The notes under the pieces: generated by a model
Database searches by the model: none
What the model saw: only the letters and a program-made list of their open reading frames with translations
Told to the model about the DNA's origin: nothing
NCBI GenBank assembly: GCA_046733355.1
Contig: JBKPOZ010000179.1
Coordinates: 1 to 12,217 of the forward strand
Source of the DNA: VAZQ01 sp046733355
Lineage (GTDB): Bacteria > Pseudomonadota > Alphaproteobacteria > Rhizobiales > Xanthobacteraceae
Length of the DNA: 12,217 bases
Direction: 5' to 3'
Position numbers and translations under genes: made by a program
Shown here: one piece after another, positions 6,518-11,780 of the stretch
How the letters are laid out: each line of letters opens with the position of its first letter
How positions within the stretch are numbered: position 1 is the first letter of the stretch

Positions 6518-6525
6518 AAGGAGGT
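6518..6525 (+). promoter_or_regulatory. Perfect Shine-Dalgarno sequence with no start codon after it
   Basis: AAGGAGGT is fully complementary to the anti-Shine-Dalgarno end of 16S rRNA, but the next bases contain stop triplets (TAA, TAG) and no ATG, GTG or TTG at usable spacing. It follows the GCCGGCC/GGCCGGC pairing described after the 71-aa gene. It may be the leftover of a deleted gene's start, or chance. Confidence 0.4.
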
Positions 6526-6555
6526 TTAACGTTTTAGCTGGTTTTCAGTTGCGGC

Positions 6556-6714
6556 TTATTGTTCCTGCTTCGCAAGCTCTTCGGCTCTGGTAGCAAGCTG
6601 GTCGTATTCCGCAGCAACTTTTAACATCTCATTCTTGTGTATTTGGTGCGTAACGAGGCTTGCGAGTTTGCGCATCTCACTCGCGCGATTACGCCAATAA
6701 CTCGGATCGTCCAT
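6556..6714 (-). CDS. Small helical conserved hypothetical protein (52 aa)
   Basis: The ORF starts MDDPSYWRNRASEMRKLASL and continues KNEMLKVAAEYDQLATRAEE with a lysine- and glutamine-rich end. The pattern W-R-x-R-A-x-E-x-R-x-L-A ... M-L-x-x-A-x-x-Y-x-x-L-A-x-R-A matches a very common short Rhizobiales hypothetical family of two antiparallel helices. The longer open frame upstream (to 6924) has arginine-rich sequence without protein character, so the MDDP start at 6714 is preferred; an ATG at 6732 would add six residues (MKVRSH). No strong Shine-Dalgarno sequence is seen for either. Likely cytoplasmic; function unknown. Confidence 0.65.
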   Translation of the reverse strand: MDDPSYWRNRASEMRKLASLVTHQIHKNEMLKVAAEYDQLATRAEELAKQEQ

Positions 6715-6830
6715 GTGGGATCGAACCTTCATGTTATCGGCCGCGTACGCTGTCATTGGGCGTGCGCTTGTCGCATCGCTTGGCCTTCCGTTCCTCCAGG
6801 TGTGCGCGCGCACCGACGTTTTGCTCCGCC

Positions 6831-7190
6831 TTAGTTCCGGAAGCACAATCCAGTAATCCCGTTCGCGCCGGCACAGCGCACAGTGCCATTTGCTAAAGTC
6901 CGTCCGCCACTTCCGCCCTTGCAAATTGCAGAAACAATCACCTCGTTAGCCTCGCATGCGAACGTTTCATCAGAGCTATCAAAAGGGCGCAAGTTTGCGC
7001 CTCCTCCAGAAGGTCCGGGTGATCCTTGCTCCCCTTTAGGACCCGGAGGTCCAGGAGGACCCGCTTCGCCTCTTATACCTTGCGGCCCTGCCGGTCCTTG
7101 CAATCCAGCTTCCCCCTGAGGCCCCGCAGGACCGGTCGGACCAGCAGGTCCTTGTGGCCCGTAGGACAGATTAGAATTCGCTGCCCAAGA
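6831..7190 (-). pseudogene. Collagen-like Gly-X-Y protein, N-terminally truncated
   Basis: The minus-strand frame contains 18 uninterrupted Gly-X-Y triplets (GPQGPAGPTGPAGPQGEAG, then GLQGPAGPQGIRGEAGPPGP, GPKGEQGSPGPSGGG), followed by a small C-terminal domain with four Cys (FACEANEVIVSAICKGG, NGTVRCAGANGITGLCFRN). Collagen-like proteins of this form in Rhizobiales normally have a signal peptide and are exported. Here the frame opens only ten codons before the first triplet, right after a TGA at 7191-7193, with no ATG or GTG and no signal peptide; the only usable codon is a TTG at 7103 inside the triplets. The DedA stop is about 10 bp upstream. The gene has therefore probably lost its 5' end, although expression from a non-standard start cannot be excluded. 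Confidence 0.7.
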
Positions 7191-7198
7191 TCATACTC

Positions 7199-7831
7199 TT
7201 ATTCGGAGCGCGGAGCATCGACCTTGCTGCCCAACTGATCTCTCAATACGTGCCAGACCGTCGAAACGGCGACTAGGGCACCGACCAATATCAGACCGAG
7301 GGTCGCCGCATGAGGGCCGGCGAGATTAATTGCCATACCCGCCAATACACCAGGAAAAATATGGAGGGGCGCCCACACTAACGCAGATAAGATGTTCGCC
7401 ACATAGAAGTGCGTTGACGACATTTGCATAATCCCGGCGAGCAATGGAACGAAGGCTCGAACAATCGCAGTGAAACGCGCCAGAAATACGCTCGTAACGC
7501 CATACCTCCGTATGAAATGCGCGCTGCGCTTTATCAACCCGGGAAATCGGTTGAGCGGCCAACCGCTAAGGATTTCTCGGTGATACTGGTATCCAAGCCA
7601 ATAAGATAATCCATCACCAAGAATCGCGCCGACTACTGCAGCTACAAGCAAGAGCCAAGGACTGACATCGGCGGTCGTTGCCAGAGCACTGATTGCAAGA
7701 ATGAGCGTGGACCCGGGGACGACCGTGCCGATCACTGGGATTGCTTCAGAGAGCGCTAGGAGAAGAATCGCGAGGAAGGCGAAGTACGGATGCGATCCGA
7801 CGTAGTGGATCACGCCGTCAAAATAGGTCAT
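7199..7831 (-). CDS. DedA family (VTT domain) membrane protein
   Basis: The 210-aa product has the DedA/VTT pattern. An N-terminal membrane region contains E29, P32 and P39 in SEAIPVIGTVVPGSTLILA, followed by GAILGDGLSYWLGY (G72-D73) and the signature FLARFTAIVRAFVPLLAGIM with R119 and R125, then further membrane helices to about residue 195 and a short polar tail. Length matches the family (about 200-220 aa). DedA proteins sit in the inner membrane; characterised members recycle undecaprenyl phosphate or affect membrane energetics and drug tolerance, and the acidic and arginine residues listed are those required in studied homologues. AGGA seven to eight bases before the ATG supports the start. 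The truncated collagen-like gene follows on the same strand. Confidence 0.92.
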   Translation of the reverse strand: MTYFDGVIHYVGSHPYFAFLAILLLALSEAIPVIGTVVPGSTLILAISALATTADVSPWLLLVAAVVGAILGDGLSYWLGYQYHREILSGWPLNRFPGLIKRSAHFIRRYGVTSVFLARFTAIVRAFVPLLAGIMQMSSTHFYVANILSALVWAPLHIFPGVLAGMAINLAGPHAATLGLILVGALVAVSTVWHVLRDQLGSKVDAPRSE

Positions 7832-7897
7832 CGTAAGTTCCTGATTTGCTAAACGTGCGGAACACCTGTCCTATTTCATAATGCTGCAACTTGGCTG

Positions 7898-8002
7898 GCG
7901 TTCCGCGTTGACACCGCGGCAGATAAGCGGTTGCGCAGTGCGGACTGGCTCAAGAACCCGATGTTTGATTCGCTGCCGCGGTGGCGACCCAGTGCGTGGT
8001 AA
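7898..8002 (+). pseudogene. Possible PHA synthase (PhaC) N-terminal fossil
   Basis: The plus-strand frame reads ADKRLRSADWLKNPMFDSL, which resembles the class I PhaC motif DKRFxDPxWxxNPFFDFL, then ends at a TAA (8000-8002). There is no start codon, and no further PhaC sequence (no lipase-like box GxCxGG) is found downstream in any frame up to 8430. If real, it is a piece of about 30 codons. The match is short and judged by eye, so confidence is low. Confidence 0.3.
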
Positions 8003-8430
8003 CCTTGGCTGAGAAAGGCAGGCGTCACGCGATGCTGTGTGCCTGGTCGGGGCCATCGGGTCCGCTGATTAACGACGAGGAAATCGGTCAATACTGCCGA
8101 CTATCCTGAACCCGTCGATGTTTATCGATGGACGGAGGGAGGTCCTCGAGCTTCGCCGCGATCACTCACTAGGGCATGGACCCCAAAATTGAGGAAGCTG
8201 ACCAGAGCACCGGACAATCTGCGCATGCATTAAGCGCCCTTTTCGGCTGTCGCAAACGGCACAACAGCGGGTCTAGCGGATGTGTTCGCGAGCGGACAGG
8301 GCTACAGCAGCGTCCACCGGACAGTTGCCGCAGGACACTCCAGCGGTACACACGTTAAGCATCAGCACCGGCCGGGGAGAAATGAAGTCCGAATGGTGTT
8401 CAGCGCGGGCAACGCGAAGAGGCGGCCTTC
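8003..8430. other. Stretch without a supported gene
   Basis: Several 60-76 codon frames overlap here, but none shows domain-like sequence, a ribosome binding site or codon use like the neighbouring genes. It lies downstream of the outer-membrane protein gene (minus strand) and upstream of the DedA gene. No clear terminator hairpin with a T tract is seen. Confidence 0.5.
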
Positions 8431-9189
8431 TCAATCGCCGTTGGGACCAGTTCGCACCGTGAGCCCTACGGTGATCCAGTTGGCACCTTCACCAGTGAGA
8501 TTGCGGCCGTAGATCACATCCCAGTCGATGCGCTTCGTCGGGCTATAGCGCAGTCCGCTTTGCAAGCGCGGGTTCGTTTGTCCCGGCCCCAGGAAGGCAA
8601 AAACTTCGGAAATGACGCTCCACTTGGGGACGAAAGTCCATGAGACACCCGCGCCCGCAGTGCCGAACAGGCTGCGCGGATCACCGTTGTAATACTGTGC
8701 CCCGAAATTGATGTTGAGCCGGAGTTGCTTGCTGAAATCAAATGTCAACGGGACGTTTATGATTAGGCCGTTGCCGGTCCGGTTAAGCGGATCATACACG
8801 ACCGCCCCGGCGACCGCTAATCCGAACCCTTGTGATCCGACGATGGGTATCGGTACCGTTTTCGCCGTCAGTGTCGCGAGGGAGTCCCCTTCGCCGTCTG
8901 AGCGCAAGTTCACCAGATTGGTACCCAGCTCCGCTGGCCGGCCGAGATTGAACACGCAGGCAGGACTGAAAACGCTAATGCGGTCGCCGTTCACCGCAAA
9001 TGAGCTCCAGGTTTCGATCTCGCAGGAGCCGACTTTTCCAATTTCAGCATCGTCTACGTAATATGCGCCACCGAGCCTCGCAGCAAAACCGGGCTCCCCG
9101 AACGTTATCGAGAGCGCGAATGCGAGCGCGAGTTGCGAAGCGCACATCGCAGACTGCGGGCGCGATGCAGGCGGGAAGCCTCGGTACAT
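8431..9189 (-). CDS. Predicted outer-membrane beta-barrel protein
   Basis: The 252-residue product has a signal peptide: a basic, polar N-region (MYRGFPPASRPQ), hydrophobic core SQLALAFALSITFG, and a likely cleavage after GFA near residue 36. The rest alternates polar and hydrophobic residues typical of beta strands (FGLAVAGAVVYDP, LIINVPLTFDFSKQLRLNIN, GAQYYNGDPRS, AGAGVSWTFVPKWSVISEVF, RLQSGLRYSPTKRIDWDVIY, WITVGLTV), with the aromatic girdle and tight turns of an outer-membrane barrel. The pattern resembles Proteobacterial 'transporter' or MetA-pathway barrel families, but I cannot name one safely. The start is supported by AGGA seven bases upstream of the ATG. It stands alone on its strand, with more than 700 bp of non-coding sequence upstream, including dyads at 9248-9261 and 9319-9340. 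Confidence 0.75.
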   Translation of the reverse strand: MYRGFPPASRPQSAMCASQLALAFALSITFGEPGFAARLGGAYYVDDAEIGKVGSCEIETWSSFAVNGDRISVFSPACVFNLGRPAELGTNLVNLRSDGEGDSLATLTAKTVPIPIVGSQGFGLAVAGAVVYDPLNRTGNGLIINVPLTFDFSKQLRLNINFGAQYYNGDPRSLFGTAGAGVSWTFVPKWSVISEVFAFLGPGQTNPRLQSGLRYSPTKRIDWDVIYGRNLTGEGANWITVGLTVRTGPNGD

Positions 9190-9580
9190 AACGGTATCCT
9201 GGAGGTGCAGGGTTGTTCAGCAATTAAAAAGACAAAGCGCGGGATTCTATGCTGTTAAGCATACTGATTTTGGCCGCAATATAGGCGTTTGAGCCATTTC
9301 GCTCGTTTTGTTGGAACTGTATCCGAAACATCACGGATACGCCGGGCCATAAAATCGGTGAACGCCGCCTCCCGCGGAAACGACATTCGCTATCCATCGC
9401 AGGAATTCGTGATATGGGATTTAGCGAGGCTCAGTTAGGGGCCTCGCTGCATTGCGAGATTTTGAACCGCTTATGACCGCTTGGGGTCATCAGCTCCCTT
9501 TACGGGGGGGGAGTCGCGTGCGGCGGCTTCACCCAAATCAGCAGACCTTAGCTCACGGCGACAAACTCAGCAGAAAGGTG
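9190..9580. other. Intergenic region with three small dyads
   Basis: I see no supported gene. Dyads are ATGCT-GTTA-AGCAT (9248-9261), upstream of the barrel gene where an operator could lie; GTATCCG / CGGATAC (9319-9325 with 9334-9340); and AGCGAGGC / GCCTCGCT (9423-9430 with 9441-9448, 10-base loop), which could be a hairpin without a T tract. A run of eight G occurs at 9504-9511. The plus-strand frames starting at 9452 and 9481 are arginine-rich and unconvincing. Confidence 0.45.
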
Positions 9581-9640
9581 CCAGGAGAAGACCTGAGCAG
9601 GTGCAGCATAAGCGTAGCTACTCGATCCCCTCGTCGGCGC
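9581..9640 (-). repeat. ABC-gene 3'-end repeat, copy 3
   Basis: This aligns along its length with 5980-6040: shared blocks are GACCTGAGC, GGTGCAGCA and CTACTCGATC followed by CCTCGTCGGCGC. On the minus strand the coding end reads ADEGIE plus stop, where the other copies have ADEVIE, so this copy has changed one residue. No gene body is attached. Confidence 0.7.
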
Positions 9641-9908
9641 GGGTGTCAGCAGAGCATCAATGGGCGCACGATCGATCATGGAAAACGCGGAATCGCTCAT
9701 TTCCCGACCATCCTAGGTTGGGATGCGGGCTTCGCGATGAAGGAGACCGCACCGCGCCAGCGTTCCGGCTGGTGAGGCAAATGCAGTCACAGTTTCAGTG
9801 CGATTGACTGTAGCTGGATTATAAACCTGAAACAGGTATCGGCGCCTCGCGCACTATACGGTTTCGCGTCCTGCTTTGATTTGCGAACGATCTCGCCAAG
9901 GAGTGGAA
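9641..9908. other. Region upstream of the BrnA-like gene
   Basis: No BrnT-type toxin gene or other gene is seen. A dyad ACCTG-AAA-CAGGT at 9825-9837 overlaps an AT-rich TTATAAA stretch and could be a promoter/operator for the antitoxin gene, since BrnA proteins repress their own promoters; this is inference. The Shine-Dalgarno AAGGAG is at 9898-9903. Confidence 0.4.
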
Positions 9909-10136
9909 ATGCCTGACAAAACACGAAGGACGCCGGATGCGAGGGAAGCGGCCGAGCGGGCATTCAAAGCAGCTACCACGAAAGCTCCAGAGCTGCCCAA
10001 GAAGGCAACCCTTCCAAATGCCAAAGAACTTGTTTCGCTGCGTATCGATCGCGACGTTCTTGAGCACTTTCAAAAGGAAGGGCCCGGTTGGCAAGAGCGC
10101 ATTAATGACGCGCTGAGAAACTTAATAGGCAAGTAG
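9909..10136 (+). CDS. BrnA-family antitoxin-like protein, orphan
   Basis: The 75-aa product has a basic, disordered N-terminal half (MPDKTRRTPDAREAAERAFK) and a C-terminal ribbon-helix-helix-like domain: LPNAKELVSLRIDRDVLEHF, then QKEGPGWQERINDALRNLIG. The pattern VSLRID.DVLE.F...G.GWQ.RIN.AL matches BrnA antitoxins, which bind the RNase BrnT and repress the operon. AAGGAG five bases before the ATG at 9909 fixes the start; an upstream ATG at 9876 in the same frame has no such site. brnT normally lies directly upstream of brnA, but nothing like it is present here, so this is an orphan DNA-binding protein or a solitary antitoxin. It is convergent with the Hsp20 gene. Confidence 0.85.
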   Translation: MPDKTRRTPDAREAAERAFKAATTKAPELPKKATLPNAKELVSLRIDRDVLEHFQKEGPGWQERINDALRNLIGK

Positions 10137-10184
10137 CCTGGAGGCCTGATAATCACGAAAGCAATGGGAAAGGTCTCGCACCCT

Positions 10185-10267
10185 GAAAAATAGCGCGGCG
10201 CAGCACGCGCTCCCCTGCATGTGCTCGGGGATCCTGTTGGTTGCTGTGTGCGCGCTGCGCCGTCGCT
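10185..10267 (-). terminator. Intrinsic terminator after hsp20
   Basis: Arms GGCGCAGCACGCGC (10197-10210) and GTGCGCGCTGCGCC (10248-10261) pair with two G-T type exceptions, and the stem extends outward by AGCG/CGCT with one bulge to begin one base past the hsp20 stop. On the minus strand the stem is followed by ATTTTT (10186-10191), the T tract expected of a Rho-independent terminator. The loop is long (about 37 bases). Confidence 0.6.
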
Positions 10268-10268
10268 C

Positions 10269-10775
10269 TCACCGGCCGTTGATGGCAATGCGCCTCACCT
10301 TTTGCTGCGCCTGCGCCGACTTGGGCAGAGTGACAGTGAGCACCCCGTTCTTGAAGGAGGCGGCAACCTTGCTTTCGTCCACCTCCTCGATCGGGATGCG
10401 GCGCTCGAAGCGGCCATAGTAACGCTCGCTGAACAGCCGATCCTTGTCTTCTGTCTCGGTCTTCTTCTCGCCGCTGATCGAAAGCACGCCGTTTGCGAGC
10501 TCGACCTGCACGTCCTTCTCGTCGAGCCCGGGCAATTCGGCGCAGACCTTTACCTCCTTCTCGGTCTCGCTGACCTCGATATTCGGCCATCCGCCGCCCA
10601 TTCGATCAAGGAAGCGGTTGGTTCCGCCAACGGGCGCGAGGTCGAAGCCCCGGAAAACGTCGTCAAACAAACGGTTCATCTCCCGATGCAGCGCCAGGAA
10701 GGGATTAAGTTCATCGCCGCGCCGTACCGATACATCCCGCCCGCGGCTCCACGGGATCAGATCTCTGATAGACAT
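10269..10775 (-). CDS. Hsp20 family small heat-shock protein
   Basis: The 168-aa product has a variable N-terminal arm (MSIRDLIPWSRGRD, NPFLALHREMNRLFDDVFRG), an alpha-crystallin domain at about 62-152 (PNIEVSETEKEVKVCAELPG, NGVLSISGEKK, RYYGRFERRIPI, SFKNGVLTVTLPKS with the conserved G-V-L), and a short C-terminal tail with the I-x-I motif IAI at 163-165. Small heat-shock proteins bind unfolding proteins as ATP-independent holdases and assemble through that motif. The N-terminus LNPFxxLHREMNRLFDDVF is typical of the non-IbpA type found in alphaproteobacteria. AAGGAG eight bases before the ATG supports the start. It lies 149 bp behind the class A hsp20 on the same strand and ends at its own terminator, so it is probably the last gene of a heat-shock unit. 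Confidence 0.95.
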   Translation of the reverse strand: MSIRDLIPWSRGRDVSVRRGDELNPFLALHREMNRLFDDVFRGFDLAPVGGTNRFLDRMGGGWPNIEVSETEKEVKVCAELPGLDEKDVQVELANGVLSISGEKKTETEDKDRLFSERYYGRFERRIPIEEVDESKVAASFKNGVLTVTLPKSAQAQQKVRRIAINGR

Positions 10776-10787
10776 GTTGGGTACTCC

Positions 10788-10827
10788 TTCATGGTGTTCC
10801 GGTTTGCTTCATGGTGTTCCGGTTTGC
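10788..10827 (-). repeat. 20-bp tandem duplication in the hsp20 leader
   Basis: Two identical 20-base units are adjacent (10788-10807 and 10808-10827), just upstream of the hsp20 ribosome binding site. Each unit on the minus strand ends CCATGAA. The first ATG opens a 7-codon frame (MKQTGTP) whose TGA overlaps the second ATG. The second ATG overlaps the Shine-Dalgarno of hsp20 in a different frame. Confidence 0.8.
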
Positions 10828-10878
10828 TGTTTGAAAGCGGCTATTGGCGCCCTTCATTGGGCGCGAGCATTCCGGCCA

Positions 10879-10904
10879 GCTCACAGCGCGGTCGCGCTGT
10901 GAGC
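10879..10904. terminator. Perfect 12-bp hairpin between the two hsp20 genes
   Basis: GCTCACAGCGCG (10879-10890) and CGCGCTGTGAGC (10893-10904) are perfect complements separated by two bases. It begins 20 bases past the stop of the class A hsp20. No T tract follows on either strand, so it may be a partial terminator, an RNase barrier that sets the ratio of the two transcripts, or a repeated palindromic element. Confidence 0.55.
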
Positions 10905-10924
10905 CGGGCAGCGGGTGCCAGAGA

Positions 10925-11377
10925 TCAGGCCGCCATCTTCTGCTCGAGCTGGTGCCCGGACCCCGAACGGATCGGGATGCGGCGCGACTTCATGCCCTCC
11001 GGCACCTCGCGCACGAGGTCGATCTTCAGGAGTCCGCCCTCGAATGACGCGCCCTTCACCTGCACGTACTCCGCGAGGTTGAACACGCGTCGGAACGGAC
11101 GCGCGGAGATGCCCTGGTAGAGGTACTGGTGCTCGCCTTTTTCGGCTTTGCGGCCCTCAACGGCAAGCACGTTCTGCTCGGCCGTGATGGTGACCTCCTC
11201 GGGAGTGAAGCCGGCCAGCGCCAGCGCGATCTGGTATTCGTCCTCCCCGGTGCGTTCGATGTTATACGGCGGATAGTTGTCCTCCGCGTTCCATCGAACA
11301 GAGTCGTCGAGGAGATCGAACAGGCGGTCAAATCCGATCGTCGACCGCCAGAGGGGAGTGGGATCGAAGTTCCTCAT
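10925..11377 (-). CDS. Class A (IbpA-type) small heat-shock protein
   Basis: The 150-aa product matches IbpA/class A rhizobial sHSPs: MRNFDPTPLWRSTIGFDRLF, then YPPYNIERTGEDEYQIALAL, AGFTPEEVTITAEQNVLAVE, a loop with YLYQGISARPFRRVFNLAEY, the EGGLLKIDLVREVPE strand region, and the I-x-I motif IPI at 134-136. Length fits the family (about 150 aa). It is an ATP-independent holdase that keeps aggregating proteins refoldable. Of the in-frame starts at 11425, 11383 and 11377, the last is chosen: AAGGAGG lies eight bases upstream, only two bases before the ATG at 11383. Regulation is visible: a ROSE-type thermometer covers the ribosome binding site and a CTTGAAA box is upstream. It is followed on the same strand by another hsp20. 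Confidence 0.95.
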   Translation of the reverse strand: MRNFDPTPLWRSTIGFDRLFDLLDDSVRWNAEDNYPPYNIERTGEDEYQIALALAGFTPEEVTITAEQNVLAVEGRKAEKGEHQYLYQGISARPFRRVFNLAEYVQVKGASFEGGLLKIDLVREVPEGMKSRRIPIRSGSGHQLEQKMAA

Positions 11378-11490
11378 GGCCATATCCTCCTTTGAGCAAC
11401 ATGGATACAAGGGCGCCGGACGCACGCAGCTATCCGGCGCCGTCCTTTATTCCGGGCCTCGAAAGCGCCCGGGCCGCGCGGGCTGCGCGG
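11378..11490 (-). promoter_or_regulatory. ROSE-type RNA thermometer in the 5' UTR of the class A hsp20
   Basis: The leader folds into several hairpins. Nearest the gene, 11380-11404 on the minus strand reads CCATGTTGCTC, AAAG, GAGGATATGG: CTC pairs with GAG of the Shine-Dalgarno, the G of TTG is bulged, and seven further pairs follow (two G-U). This UUGCUC/GAGGA helix with a bulged G is the defining feature of ROSE elements, known from Bradyrhizobium small heat-shock genes, which melt on heating to free the ribosome binding site. Upstream are a 9-bp stem GGCGCCGGA/TCCGGCGCC (11412-11420 with 11433-11441), a 6-bp stem CCGGGC/GCCCGG (11452-11457 with 11467-11472) and CCGCGC/GCGCGG (11474-11479 with 11485-11490). 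Confidence 0.88.
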
Positions 11491-11498
11491 CTATAATC

Positions 11499-11527
11499 AA
11501 GGTAGAAACGGCTCGCGCGATTTCAAG
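11499..11527 (-). promoter_or_regulatory. Sigma-32 (RpoH)-like promoter for the class A hsp20
   Basis: CTTGAAA, the consensus -35 box of heat-shock sigma factor promoters, lies at 11521-11527 on the minus strand. A start site about 35 bases downstream would fall near 11491, just at the first ROSE hairpin, which is consistent. The expected -10 region near 11499-11506 (TCTACCTT) matches the consensus only poorly, so the assignment rests on the -35 box and position. Confidence 0.5.
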
Positions 11528-11583
11528 ATGCGCTACCGGCTTGCGCGCGCGGCTCGACTTACCAAATATTTTTTGCGCGCACG

Positions 11584-11665
11584 ATCCAATGGCGGCGTCC
11601 TCCGGGCCGCTTCGAAGGCGCCACAGCGGAAAAGGCAGTGCCGTTCCCGACCGCCGCCATTGGAT
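11584..11665. repeat. 14-bp perfect inverted repeat between usp and hsp20
   Basis: ATCCAATGGCGGCG (11584-11597) and its exact complement CGCCGCCATTGGAT (11652-11665) are separated by 54 bases, in the gap between the universal stress gene and the class A hsp20. It could form a long-loop hairpin in the 3' region of the universal stress gene transcript or be a paired protein-binding site. An AT-rich block AAATATTTTTT lies at 11565-11575. Confidence 0.6.
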
Positions 11666-11780
11666 TGGGGGCTTTTCATCTTGCGCTGCTCAACGGTCCT
11701 TACCCGCCGCTTCTTTCCAGCCGCCCGCGGCGAGCCCGCCCAGGGCGCTCCCACGCGGGTTGACTGGCATGCTTTCAGCG

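Noticed and set aside
6556..6924. Full 122-codon reading of the 52-aa ORF
   Set aside because: The part before MDDPSYW is rich in Arg, Trp and Cys without protein character and overlaps the 3' end of the collagen-like gene; only the C-terminal 52 residues match a family pattern.
9452..9807. Two overlapping plus-strand frames of about 108 codons
   Set aside because: Both cross the ABC-derived repeat, are rich in Arg and Ser, and have no ribosome binding site or domain.
10221..11120. 299-codon plus-strand frame spanning the two hsp20 genes
   Set aside because: Antisense to two well-supported sHSP genes with correct motifs and ribosome binding sites; it is a high-GC shadow.
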